Source of the DNA: Kitasatospora sp. A2-31
GTDB lineage: Bacteria > Actinomycetota > Actinomycetes > Streptomycetales > Streptomycetaceae
Direction of reading: 5' to 3'
NCBI RefSeq assembly: GCF_022288725.1
Contig: NZ_JAKNTA010000001.1
Span: 62,001-126,000 of the forward strand
DNA length: 64,000 nucleotides
Position numbers and translations under genes: made by a program. The notes below the pieces were generated by a model that was not told the origin of the DNA, searched no databases, and was given only the letters and a program-made list of their open reading frames with translations. Position 1 is the first letter of the stretch; each line of letters opens with the position of its first letter. This document shows, in pieces, positions 16,537-24,326 of this stretch.

Positions 16537-17561
16537 AGCAGGAACCCCGTTCCCAGCGTGTCGTCCCGGTCCAGGACGAAGCCGTGCTCGCCGGTGCGGT
16601 GGGCGGTGCCGGTCACCTCGGTGACCACCCCTGCGGCGAGCGGGTCGCCGCCGGGCAGCACCCGGCCGGTGAAGACCGTGCCGACCACCGACTCGTGCCG
16701 CAGCTCCTCGCCCGGCGCGATCAGCCCCTCCGCGGCGAGTACGGCCAGCCGGGCCGAGGTGCCCGAGCCGCAGGGCGAGCGGTCGATCTGGCCGTCGGCG
16801 AAGACGGTGACGTTGCGCTGGTTCGGCGCGCCGTCGACGGAGGGCAGCTCGTCGTACAGGATGACGCCGTAGACGCCGGAGAGCAGCGGGTCCTGCGGGT
16901 GCCGGACGGCCGGCGAGTCCTCCAGTGCGGCACGGATCTCCCGGCCCGCCGCCGTCAGCTCGGCCAGCCGGCCGGGCTCGACGGACAGGCCGAGCGCCGC
17001 CGCGGGCACCGAGGCGTAGCAGGCGCCCGCGTGTGCGACGGCGACCTCGACGGTGCCGCGCGAGGTCTCCACCGGCAGCTTGAGCGCGCTGACGACGGCC
17101 GGCACGTTGCGGAACGTCACGCCGGTGGTGCGGCCGGCGGTCCGGTGCACCAGTGCGGTCACCCGCCCGGAGGGGACGTCGATCCGCACACCGGCGACGC
17201 CGTCGTCCGGGGCCGCGACGAGCCCGGAGTCCACAGCCCACGCGCCGAGCGCGATGGTCCCGTGACCGCAGGCGGTCGAGTAGCCGTCCTTGTGCCAGAA
17301 GAGCACGCCGAGGTGCGCCTCGTCGTCGTCCGGGGGCACCAGGAACCCGCCGTACATCCCGGCGTGCCCGCGCGGTTCGCGGGTGAGCAGCTGCCGCACC
17401 CGGTCCAGCGCGCTCGGCCGGGGCGCGGTGGCGCTGCCGCCGGCGCCGATCGCGATCGCCCGGCGCTCGGCGACGGTGTCGCCGGGGATCACCGGCGTGC
17501 CGTCGAGGACGATCCGGAACGGCTCGCCCGCGGTGTGGTAGTCCACGGTGCGGACCTGCAT
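16533..17561 (-). CDS. Proline racemase-family protein (trans-3-hydroxyproline dehydratase-like scaffold, Cys/Cys active site)
   Basis: This 342-residue cytosolic enzyme starts at ATG 17561, which shares one base with the aldehyde dehydrogenase stop (TGATG). The opening VDYHTAGEPFRIV and the segment GYSTACGHGTIALG resemble trans-3-hydroxy-L-proline dehydratases. However, both catalytic positions are cysteine: Cys98 in ACGHGT and Cys264 in DRSPCGSGTSAR. In characterised dehydratases the second Cys is Thr, whereas racemases and 4-hydroxyproline epimerases keep two Cys. The activity (racemase, epimerase or dehydratase) is therefore open. It is translationally coupled to both neighbours and lies in the hydroxyproline operon. 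Confidence 0.88.
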   Translation of the reverse strand: MQVRTVDYHTAGEPFRIVLDGTPVIPGDTVAERRAIAIGAGGSATAPRPSALDRVRQLLTREPRGHAGMYGGFLVPPDDDEAHLGVLFWHKDGYSTACGHGTIALGAWAVDSGLVAAPDDGVAGVRIDVPSGRVTALVHRTAGRTTGVTFRNVPAVVSALKLPVETSRGTVEVAVAHAGACYASVPAAALGLSVEPGRLAELTAAGREIRAALEDSPAVRHPQDPLLSGVYGVILYDELPSVDGAPNQRNVTVFADGQIDRSPCGSGTSARLAVLAAEGLIAPGEELRHESVVGTVFTGRVLPGGDPLAAGVVTEVTGTAHRTGEHGFVLDRDDTLGTGFLL

Positions 17562-18925
17562 CAGGCACCTCCGGCCGGGAGCAGGGTGACGGTGCGGCTC
17601 TGGGTGTAGAAGTCCAGGGCGGCCGGGCCCTGCTCGCGCTCGCCGTGGCTGGCGCCCTTGGCGCCGCCGAACGGCAGGTGGAAGTCGACGCCGCTGGAGG
17701 GTGCGTTGACCCGGATCATGCCCGCGTCCAGCCGGTCGGCCGCGACGAGCGCCGCGTCGAGGTCCCTGGTGTGGATCGAGGCGGAGAGGGTGTACGGGGT
17801 GTCGTTGGCGAGCGCGACGGCCTCGTCCAGGTCGGCGGCGGCGTGGAGCACGGCGATCGGGCCGAAGAACTCCTCGCGCCGCAGCGGGTGGTCGTCCGGT
17901 ACGCCGGCGACCAGGGTCGGGTCGAGGTACCAGCCGGCCCGGTCCGGCGTGCCTCCGCCGGCGAGCACCTCGGCGCCGGCCTCGCGGGCCGAGGCGACCG
18001 CCGCGGTGATCTCGTCCCGGGTGGCGGCGCTGATGACCGGCCCGCAGGCCGTGTCGTCGACCTGCCCGAGGGCCTTGACCAGCGCGGCCCGCAGCGGCTC
18101 GTACGCCTCGCCGACGGCGACGACCCGGCTGGTGGCGGTGCACTTCTGCCCGGCGTAGCCGGCGATCGCGGCGGCCAGGTGGGCGGCGGCCTGGTCGATG
18201 TCGGCGTCCGGCAGGACGATCGCGGCGTTGAGGCCGCCCAGCTCGGCCTGGACCGGGGTGCCGCGTTCGGTGGCGGTGCGCACGACCTGGCGGCCGACCC
18301 CGGTGGAGCCGGTGAAGGAGACCACGTCCGCGCTGGAGACCAGCTCCCCGCCCTCCGCGCCGCCGCCCGGCAGCACGGTGAACACGTCCTGCGGCAGTCC
18401 GGCCGCGGCGACCAGCTCGGCCAGCCGCAGCGCGCAGCCGATCGCCTCCGAGGACGGCTTGAGCACCACCGCGTTGCCGACGGCCAGCGCCGGGGCGGCC
18501 TTCCAGGTGGGGATCGCCAGCGGGAAGTTCCACGGCGTGATCAGCCCGGCCACCCCGTACGGGCGGCGGCGGGTGAGCAGCAGCCCGGGTCCGCCCGCGG
18601 TCTCGTGCACCGCGCCGGACGCCGCGAACGGGGCCTGCGCGTAGTAGCGCCAGATCGCGGCCGTCCGGGCCACCTCGCCGCGCGCCTCGGCGAGCGGCTT
18701 GCCGACCTCGCGGACGACCAGGGCGGCCAACTCGTCCGCGTGCGCCTCGACGGCGTCGGCGATCCGGGTGAGCGCGGCCGAGCGGGCGCCGGCCCCGGAG
18801 GCGAGCCACCCGGGCTGCGCGGCCCGGGCGCGGGCCACGGCGGCGCGGACGGCGTCGGCGCCGGGGGCGGGCGCCTCGGCGACGAGGTCCGTGGGGTCGG
18901 CGGGGTTGTACGAACGGATCGTCAC
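17561..18925 (-). CDS. Aldehyde dehydrogenase, probable 2,5-dioxovalerate (alpha-ketoglutarate semialdehyde) dehydrogenase
   Basis: NAD(P)-dependent aldehyde dehydrogenase of 454 residues, starting at GTG 18925 (VTIRSYNPADP). It contains the cofactor segment TPWNFPLAIPTWKAAPAL, the FTGSTGVGRQV turn, the general-base Glu in QAELGGLNAAIVL and the catalytic Cys in AGQKCTATSR (near residue 273). The C-terminal PFGGAKGASHGEREQG is typical of the group. In hydroxyproline breakdown such an enzyme oxidises 2,5-dioxovalerate, the product of the DapA-family deaminase encoded two genes upstream, to 2-oxoglutarate. It sits between the two racemase-family genes in one operon. Confidence 0.9.
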   Translation of the reverse strand: MTIRSYNPADPTDLVAEAPAPGADAVRAAVARARAAQPGWLASGAGARSAALTRIADAVEAHADELAALVVREVGKPLAEARGEVARTAAIWRYYAQAPFAASGAVHETAGGPGLLLTRRRPYGVAGLITPWNFPLAIPTWKAAPALAVGNAVVLKPSSEAIGCALRLAELVAAAGLPQDVFTVLPGGGAEGGELVSSADVVSFTGSTGVGRQVVRTATERGTPVQAELGGLNAAIVLPDADIDQAAAHLAAAIAGYAGQKCTATSRVVAVGEAYEPLRAALVKALGQVDDTACGPVISAATRDEITAAVASAREAGAEVLAGGGTPDRAGWYLDPTLVAGVPDDHPLRREEFFGPIAVLHAAADLDEAVALANDTPYTLSASIHTRDLDAALVAADRLDAGMIRVNAPSSGVDFHLPFGGAKGASHGEREQGPAALDFYTQSRTVTLLPAGGA

Positions 18926-18969
18926 AGCGGGGCTGCCCTTCGGTGGTTTTCGAACGGGGGTGGTGGGTG

Positions 18970-19974
18970 TCAGAGCAGGAAGCCGGCCGGGAACGGGTCG
19001 CTCGGGTCGAGGAAGTACTGGGCGGTGCCGGTGATCCACGCCCGTCCGGTGACGGTGGGGACGACGGCCGGCCGGCCGGCGACCTCGGTCTCCTCGACCA
19101 GGCGGCCGATGAAGGTGGTCCCGATGAAGGAGTCGTTGCGGAAGTCCTGCCCGACCGGGAGCTCGCCGCGCGCGTGCAGCTGGGCCATCCGGGCCGACGT
19201 GCCGGTGCCGCAGGGCGAGCGGTCGAACCAGCCGGGGTGGATGGCCATCGCGTGCCGGGAGTGCTCGGCGGTGGAGCCGGGGGCGAGCAGCTGGACGTGG
19301 TGGCAGCTGTGGATGGAGGGGTTCTCCGGGTGCACCGGCCGGTCCGGGCCGGCGTTGATGGCGTCCATCAGGGCCAGGCCGGCGTCGAGGATCTCCTGCT
19401 TGCGCTCGCGCTCGAAGGGCAGGCCGAACTCGGCGAGCGGCAGGATGGCGTAGAAGTTGCCGCCGTAGGCGAGGTCGTAGCCGATCGTGCCGTAGCCGGG
19501 GACCTCGATCTTGTTCTCCAGCGAGACCGAGTACGACGGCACGTTGCGGATGGTCACCGCGGTGGCGGCGCCGTTCTCGACCCGGACGTCCGCGACCACC
19601 AGGCCGGCGGGCGTGTCCAGCCGGACGGTGGTGACCGGCTCGACCACCGGCACCATGCCGGTCTCGACCAGCACGGTGGCGACGCCGATCGTGCCGTGGC
19701 CGCACATGGGCAGCAGGCCGGACACCTCGATGTAGAGCACGCCGAAGTCGGCGTCCGGGCGGGTCGGCGGCTGGAGGATCGCGCCGCTCATCGCCGCGTG
19801 GCCGCGCGGCTCGTACATCAGCAGGGTGCGGAAGTGGTCCAGGTGCTGCTGGAAGTGCACCCGGCGCTCGGCCATGGTGGCGCCCGGGATGACTCCGAAC
19901 CCGCCGGTCACGACCCGGGTCGGCATGCCCTCGGTGTGCGAGTCGACGGCATGGAACACATGGCGGCTGCGCAT
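18970..19974 (-). CDS. Proline racemase / 4-hydroxyproline 2-epimerase
   Basis: This 334-residue enzyme of the proline racemase family inverts C-alpha of proline or trans-4-hydroxy-L-proline by a two-base mechanism. Both catalytic cysteines are present: Cys91 in LPMCGHGTIG and Cys255 in DRSPCGTGTSAR. The N-terminal VDSHTEGMPTRVV and EPRGHAAMSGAI motifs are also intact. ATG 19974 has GGGAG upstream. It is encoded directly after the DapA-family deaminase and near FAD dehydrogenase subunits, so production of cis-4-hydroxy-D-proline from collagen-type hydroxyproline is the most likely role. Proline racemisation cannot be excluded. Confidence 0.9.
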   Translation of the reverse strand: MRSRHVFHAVDSHTEGMPTRVVTGGFGVIPGATMAERRVHFQQHLDHFRTLLMYEPRGHAAMSGAILQPPTRPDADFGVLYIEVSGLLPMCGHGTIGVATVLVETGMVPVVEPVTTVRLDTPAGLVVADVRVENGAATAVTIRNVPSYSVSLENKIEVPGYGTIGYDLAYGGNFYAILPLAEFGLPFERERKQEILDAGLALMDAINAGPDRPVHPENPSIHSCHHVQLLAPGSTAEHSRHAMAIHPGWFDRSPCGTGTSARMAQLHARGELPVGQDFRNDSFIGTTFIGRLVEETEVAGRPAVVPTVTGRAWITGTAQYFLDPSDPFPAGFLL

Positions 19975-20063
19975 GCGGCTACTGCTCCCATCGGGGTGGG
20001 GTGGGTGGTGGGCCGGGCCGGCTGCCCCCGCAGCCGGCCTTACCTCGGTGGCGTCGGGTCGGA

Positions 20064-20972
20064 CTACGCGAGACCCTCGGCGAGCGCCTTCTCGGTGGCG
20101 GCACGGACGGCTGCCTCGATCTCCGGGGTGAGCGGCAGGCGCGGCGCCCGGGTCGGACCGCCGCGGCGCCCGGCGATGTCCATGGAGAGCTTGATCGCCT
20201 GGACGAACTCGGTCTTGGAGTCCCAGCGCAGCAGCGAGTGCAGCGCCTTGTAGAGCGGCAGCGCCGTCTCCAGCTCGTGCGCGACGGCGGCGCGGTAGAG
20301 GGCGACGCTCGCCTCCGGCAGCGCGTTCGGGTAGCCGGCGATCCAGCCGACCGCGCCGGCCAGCGCCAGCTCCAGCAGCACGTCGTCGGCGCCGATCAGC
20401 AAGTCCAGGCCGGGGGCCAGCTCGGCGATCTCGTAGGCCCGGCGGACGTCGCCGCTGAACTCCTTGACCGCGACGATCGAGCCCTCGCCGTGCAGCTGGG
20501 CGAGCAGCGCGGGGACGAGGTCGACCTTGGTGTCGATCGGGTTGTTGTAGGCGACGATCGGCACGCCGGCCTTGGCCACCTCGGCGTAGTGGGCGCGGAC
20601 GGCGTCGTGGTCGGCGCGGTAGGCGTTCGGCGGCAGCAGCAGGACGGAGCCGGCGCCGGCCTCCGCGGCCTGCTCGGCCCAGCGGCGGGACTCGGCGCTG
20701 CCGTAGGCGGCGACGCCGGGCATGACGCGCGAGCCGTCGCCCGCGGCCTCGACCGCGACCTCGACGATCCGGGCCCGCTCCTCGGCGGTGAGGGTCTGGT
20801 ACTCGCCCAGCGAGCCGTTCGGGACGACGCCGTCGCAGCCCGAGTCGATCAGCCAGCGGACGTGCTCGGCGTAGGCGTCGTAGTCGACGGAGAGGTCGTC
20901 GCGCAGCGGGATCGTGGTGGCGACCATGATGCCGCGCCAGGGCCGGGTGGTGTCGTGCGGGGTGTGGGACAC
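20064..20972 (-). CDS. Dihydrodipicolinate synthase (DapA) family protein, probable pyrroline-4-hydroxy-2-carboxylate deaminase
   Basis: Class I aldolase-type lyase of about 302 residues. GTG 20972 is chosen because it has GGAG 7 bp upstream; in-frame ATGs at 20999 and 21026 fall in the predicted -10 and -35 elements. It has the TIM-barrel N-acetylneuraminate lyase fold motifs VPNGSLGEYQTLTAEER, PIVAYNNPIDT (catalytic Tyr) and Schiff-base Lys in IVAVKEFSGD. Within hydroxyproline clusters this family deaminates and dehydrates delta1-pyrroline-4-hydroxy-2-carboxylate to 2,5-dioxovalerate. It is the first gene of the five-gene unit down to 15487. A lysine-biosynthetic DapA role is unlikely given the context. 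Confidence 0.88.
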   Translation of the reverse strand: MSHTPHDTTRPWRGIMVATTIPLRDDLSVDYDAYAEHVRWLIDSGCDGVVPNGSLGEYQTLTAEERARIVEVAVEAAGDGSRVMPGVAAYGSAESRRWAEQAAEAGAGSVLLLPPNAYRADHDAVRAHYAEVAKAGVPIVAYNNPIDTKVDLVPALLAQLHGEGSIVAVKEFSGDVRRAYEIAELAPGLDLLIGADDVLLELALAGAVGWIAGYPNALPEASVALYRAAVAHELETALPLYKALHSLLRWDSKTEFVQAIKLSMDIAGRRGGPTRAPRLPLTPEIEAAVRAATEKALAEGLA

Positions 20973-20992
20973 AGGTGACTCCTTGGTGAGGT

Positions 20993-21004
20993 GTGACATT
21001 TTAT
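20993..21004 (+). promoter_or_regulatory. Candidate GntR operator overlapping deaminase-operon promoter
   Basis: GTGACATTTTAT on the plus strand covers the -10 hexamer and expected start point of the minus-strand deaminase operon. It matches the sites at 13301 and 24159. Confidence 0.55.
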
Positions 21005-21026
21005 TAGACCGCGCGAGCGGAGACAA
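20998..21026 (-). promoter_or_regulatory. Promoter of deaminase-epimerase-dehydrogenase operon
   Basis: On the minus strand TTGTCT (21021-21026), a 17-bp spacer, and TAAAAT (20998-21003). This would give a leader of about 20 nt before GTG 20972. Confidence 0.55.
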
Positions 21027-21076
21027 GAGTCCCCGCCGCGCGGCTTCGGGACCGCGGGCTCACGGCCGCTCCGGGC

Positions 21077-22516
21077 TCACGCGCCGTCGCCGGCCGGCCC
21101 GGCGGCTCCCGCCGCCAGCTGCGCCAGCGGCACCGGGCAGGACAGGGGACGGCTGTCCGCCCGGGGCTCCCCCGGGGCGCCGGAGAGGCAGGCCACCGCC
21201 GGGCCGCACATCCGGCCCTGGCACCAGCCCATCCCGGCCCGGGTGAGCAGCTTGACCGTCCGCGCGTCGCCCGCGCCGAGCTCCTCGACCGCCTCGGTGA
21301 TCGCGGCGGCGGGGACCTCCTCGCAGCGGCAGACGTCGGTGTCCGGCCGCAGCCAGCCGGTCCAGCCGGGGCCGGGCCGGTGGGCGGCCGCCATCAGGTC
21401 GGCGAAGGCGCGCAGCCGGGCACGGCGCCGGCGCACCGAGCCGCGCGGAGCGGCACCGGCCACGGCGTGTGCGGCCAGCTCGCCCTCGGCGATCGCCAGG
21501 TCGGCGCCGCCGACCCCGCAGGTCTCGCCGGCCGCCCAGAGCCCGGGGACGGTGGTGCGCAGCCCGGCGTCCACCTTCAGCGCGACCGCGCCGTCGGGGC
21601 CCGCCACCGTCTCGGCGCCGGCCTCGGTGGCGAGCTCGATCTGGGGCAGCAGGCCGTGGCCGACCGCGAGCGCGTCGCATTCGATCCGCTTCTCGGTGCC
21701 GGGCACCGGCCGCCACCGGGCGTCCAGCTTGGCGATGGTGACCGCGGTGACCCGTTCGGTCCCGTGGGCCTCGATGACCGCGGCGCGGCGGCGCAGCCGG
21801 ACGCGGTGGCGCAGGAACGCGGTGCCGTGCACGAGGCCCTCGGTGAGTTTGGCCGGGACGGCGGCCAGCACGTGCGGGCGCCGGGCGTAGCCGAGGTAGT
21901 CGGTGGCCTCGACCACGGCGGGCACCTCGGCCCCGGCGGTGACCAGCGAGGAGGCCGCCGCGAGCAGCAGCGGACCGCTGCCGGCCACCACGATCCGGCG
22001 GCCGGGCAGGACCAGCCCGGACTTGAGCATGGCCTGGGCTCCGCCGGCGGTGACCACCCCGGGCAGCGTCCAGCCGGGGAACGGCAGCTGACGCTCGTAC
22101 GCGCCGGTGGCGAGCAGCACGGCGCCGGCCCGGACGGTCGCCCGGTCGTCGGCGCCGGGTCCCAGGGTGGCGTGCACGGCCCACGCGGTGTCGCCCTCCC
22201 GCTCCAGCGCCCAGACCTGGTGGTCGCCGAGCAGGTCGACCCGGCCGGCCGCGCGGTGCGCGGTGAGCCGGTCGGCGAGGCCGGTGTAGGCGGACCACCC
22301 GTGGTGCAGCCGCTCCGGGCGGGCGGCGCCGAGGCCGGGCGCGGGGTGGCGGTAGAACTGGCCACCGGTGCGCGCGCCCGCGTCGAGCAGGGCGCAGCGC
22401 AGGCCGAGGTCGGCGGCGGTCACGGCCGCGGCCAGGCCGGCCGGGCCGGCGCCGATCACGGCGAGGTCGTACCCGGGGCCCCCGGGGCGGGGGGCGTCAG
22501 ACGGCGAGGTCGGCAC
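21077..22516 (-). CDS. FAD/NAD(P)-binding oxidoreductase with BFD-type 2Fe-2S domain (D-hydroxyproline dehydrogenase alpha-like subunit)
   Basis: This 479-residue flavoprotein has an N-terminal GxGxxG FAD site (LAVIGAGPAGLAAAVTAADL), a second dinucleotide site around residue 165 (RRIVVAGSGPLLLAAAS), and a C-terminal bacterioferritin-associated-ferredoxin-like cluster domain with CRCEEV near 397 and GWCQGRMCGP near 432-441. This architecture matches the large subunit of HcnABC/D-hydroxyproline dehydrogenase-type complexes. Its start GTG overlaps the end of the small 2Fe-2S gene by 20 bp. It is last in a three-gene transcript whose products should form one heteromeric dehydrogenase acting on cis-4-hydroxy-D-proline. 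Confidence 0.88.
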   Translation of the reverse strand: MPTSPSDAPRPGGPGYDLAVIGAGPAGLAAAVTAADLGLRCALLDAGARTGGQFYRHPAPGLGAARPERLHHGWSAYTGLADRLTAHRAAGRVDLLGDHQVWALEREGDTAWAVHATLGPGADDRATVRAGAVLLATGAYERQLPFPGWTLPGVVTAGGAQAMLKSGLVLPGRRIVVAGSGPLLLAAASSLVTAGAEVPAVVEATDYLGYARRPHVLAAVPAKLTEGLVHGTAFLRHRVRLRRRAAVIEAHGTERVTAVTIAKLDARWRPVPGTEKRIECDALAVGHGLLPQIELATEAGAETVAGPDGAVALKVDAGLRTTVPGLWAAGETCGVGGADLAIAEGELAAHAVAGAAPRGSVRRRRARLRAFADLMAAAHRPGPGWTGWLRPDTDVCRCEEVPAAAITEAVEELGAGDARTVKLLTRAGMGWCQGRMCGPAVACLSGAPGEPRADSRPLSCPVPLAQLAAGAAGPAGDGA

Positions 22517-22841
22517 GGCCGTTGCCCTCCTGGGTGGTGACGGTGGTGCCGGGCTCGGCCGGCAGCAGGCAGGTGCGCTGGTTGGGGCGCCCGTCGACGG
22601 TGGCCAGGCAGTCGAAGCAGACGCCGATGCCGCAGAACGCGCCGCGCGGCTTGCCGCCGACCCGGGTGGTGCGCCAGGCGAGCACGCCGTCGGCCCAGAG
22701 CGCGGCGGCGATGGTCTGCCCGGGCAGCGCGGGGACGGGCCGGCCGTCGAACTCGATGGTGTGGGCGGGGCCGGGCTCCGCCCCGACCAGGGCGGCCGGG
22801 GTCCGGCGCCGATTGGGCGGGTTCATCCGCGCGTTCTCCAT
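22497..22841 (-). CDS. (2Fe-2S)-binding protein, small subunit of D-hydroxyproline dehydrogenase-like complex
   Basis: A 114-residue plant-type ferredoxin-fold protein with cluster ligands CGIGVCFDC and a fourth Cys in NQRTC (CxxxxCxxC...C). It corresponds to the HcnA-like/gamma subunit that passes electrons between the flavin subunits. ATG 22841 is used. An internal ATG at 22826 has the better Shine-Dalgarno (GGAG, 9-bp spacing), so the true protein may be 109 residues. It overlaps the large FAD subunit gene and follows the small FAD subunit gene after a 143-bp GC-rich gap, so all three are probably cotranscribed. Confidence 0.88.
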   Translation of the reverse strand: MENARMNPPNRRRTPAALVGAEPGPAHTIEFDGRPVPALPGQTIAAALWADGVLAWRTTRVGGKPRGAFCGIGVCFDCLATVDGRPNQRTCLLPAEPGTTVTTQEGNGRADLAV

Positions 22842-22984
22842 TCCGATGGGTCCACTGTTCGATCGTTCCGGCCGCCCCCGCCGCGCCGCCCCCGCCGCGC
22901 CGGCCCCCGACCGGGGCCGCTCCGCCCGAGCCCGGTCATCCCGAGGGTCTGCACCTCCCAGCGGGTTCCCGCACGTCGCAGGGC

Positions 22985-24154
22985 TCAGGCCGGGGCCGCC
23001 GCCGGGAAGCGGTCGGCCCGGAAGGGGGCGAGGTCCAGCTCTGGCTGCTTGCCGGTGAGCTGGTCGGTGATCAGCAGCCCCGTCGCCGGGGCGAGCCCGA
23101 TGCCCGCGCCCTCGTGGCCGCAGGCGTGGTACAGCCCGGGCACCCGCGGGTCCGCGCCGATCGCGGGCAGGTGGTCCGGCAGGTAGGGCCGGAAGCCCCG
23201 GTAGGCGCGCAGCACGGAGACCTCGGCGAGCACCGGGAACAGTGCCGCCGCCTGGGCGGCCAGCCGGTGCAGCACCTCCACCGACATCGTCCGGTCGAAC
23301 CCGACGCGCTCCCGGCTGGCGCCGATCAGCACCGGACCGCCGGGCGTCCCCTCCACCACCGCCGAGGTCTGCAGCGCGGCCGAGCCGCTGGCCACGTCCG
23401 CGACGTAGTCGGCGGCGTAGACCTTGCGCCGGACGATCCGCGGCAGCGGCTCGGTGACCAGGACGAATCCGCGCCGCGGCAGCACCGGCAGGTGCACCCC
23501 GGCCAGCGCGGCCAGCTCGCCGCCCCAGGTGCCGGCCGCGTTGACCACGGCCGGCGCGGCCAGCCGCAGCCGGTCGGTCACCACGCCCCGCACGGCGCCG
23601 TCCGGGCCCGTCACCAGCTCGCGAACGGTCTCGCCGGTGTGGAGCTCGGCGCCGGCCCGACGCGCGGCCCGGAGCAGGTGGGCGGCGGCCAGCGCGGGCT
23701 GGACCTGGGCGTCCTGCGGGTAGTGGAAGCCGCCGGCCAGCCCGGGGGCGAGGTGCGGCTCCAGCTCGTGCAGCCGCTCGCCGGGGATCTCCTCGGCGGC
23801 GACCCCGACCTCGGCCTGTTCGGCGGCGAAGGCGCGCAGCGCGTCCTGCCGGGCGGGCGTGGCGGCCACGACGAGGCCGCCCTTGGGCTCGTACTCCATC
23901 GCCTCACCGAGCTCCTCGGCGAGGTCCCGCCAGAGCCGGGTGGAGAGCAGCGCGAGGTCGAGCTCGGGGCCGGGCTCCTTGTCGGAGACCAGCAGGTTGC
24001 CCTCGCCGGCGCCGGTGGTGCCGCCGGCCACCGGTCCGCGGTCGACCACGGCGACGGCGAGCCCGGCGCGGGCGGCGTAGTAGGCGCAGGCGGCACCGAC
24101 CACTCCGGCGCCGACCACGACGACATCCAGGGAAGGTCTCTGAGGCTTGGACAC
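22985..24154 (-). CDS. FAD-dependent oxidoreductase (DAO family), D-hydroxyproline dehydrogenase beta-like subunit
   Basis: Predicted 389-residue D-amino acid oxidase/glycine oxidase-type flavoprotein. The FAD motif VVVVGAGVVGAACAYYAARA is at residues 11-30. A TTGAGEGNLLVSDKEPGPE segment follows, and the C-terminal YHACGHEGAGIGLAPATG completes the FAD site. HcnC-like subunits of hydroxyproline dehydrogenases share this architecture and oxidise the D-imino acid to the pyrroline. GTG 24154 lies about 7 bp after the -10 hexamer with no Shine-Dalgarno, so the mRNA is probably leaderless. A GntR-type motif covers the promoter. The gene heads the three-subunit dehydrogenase operon. Confidence 0.88.
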   Translation of the reverse strand: MSKPQRPSLDVVVVGAGVVGAACAYYAARAGLAVAVVDRGPVAGGTTGAGEGNLLVSDKEPGPELDLALLSTRLWRDLAEELGEAMEYEPKGGLVVAATPARQDALRAFAAEQAEVGVAAEEIPGERLHELEPHLAPGLAGGFHYPQDAQVQPALAAAHLLRAARRAGAELHTGETVRELVTGPDGAVRGVVTDRLRLAAPAVVNAAGTWGGELAALAGVHLPVLPRRGFVLVTEPLPRIVRRKVYAADYVADVASGSAALQTSAVVEGTPGGPVLIGASRERVGFDRTMSVEVLHRLAAQAAALFPVLAEVSVLRAYRGFRPYLPDHLPAIGADPRVPGLYHACGHEGAGIGLAPATGLLITDQLTGKQPELDLAPFRADRFPAAAPA

Positions 24155-24158
24155 GACA

Positions 24159-24170
24159 GTAATATGTCAC
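24159..24170 (-). promoter_or_regulatory. Candidate GntR operator at dehydrogenase promoter
   Basis: Minus-strand GTGACATATTAC overlaps the -10 hexamer. It is the third occurrence of the 12-bp motif in the region. Confidence 0.55.
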
Positions 24171-24189
24171 ATGCCATCTCGGCTGCCAA
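24161..24189 (-). promoter_or_regulatory. Promoter of D-hydroxyproline dehydrogenase-like operon
   Basis: TTGGCA (24184-24189), 17-bp spacer, CATATT (24161-24166) on the minus strand. Transcription would start at or next to GTG 24154. Confidence 0.5.
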
Positions 24190-24244
24190 GACCGCCCCGC
24201 CGGACCGGCGCGCGGCGGGTGCGGCCGGCCCCACCCGTGCAGAA

Positions 24245-24277
24245 GCCCCGGCCCACCGGGGTGCGGCGGGCCGGGGC
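24245..24277 (-). terminator. Terminator downstream of tatC
   Basis: GCCCCGGCCC (24245-24254) pairs perfectly with 24268-24277, a 10-bp stem with a 13-nt loop, followed on the minus strand by TTCT. Confidence 0.6.
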
Positions 24278-24285
24278 CTCAGGAC

Positions 24286-24314
24286 GCTTCAGCTTCAGCT
24301 TCAGCTTCAGCTTC
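24286..24314. repeat. Hexanucleotide repeat (GCTTCA)4.8
   Basis: Four exact GCTTCA units plus GCTTC lie between the tatC stop codon and its terminator. The tract is slippage-prone and outside any supported gene. Confidence 0.9.
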
Positions 24315-24326
24315 TCGGACGGCGGC

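Noticed and set aside
20064..20972. Assignment as lysine-biosynthetic dapA
   Set aside because: Family motifs alone do not distinguish it, but the operon with epimerase, D-hydroxyproline dehydrogenase and semialdehyde dehydrogenase favours the pyrroline-4-hydroxy-2-carboxylate deaminase role.
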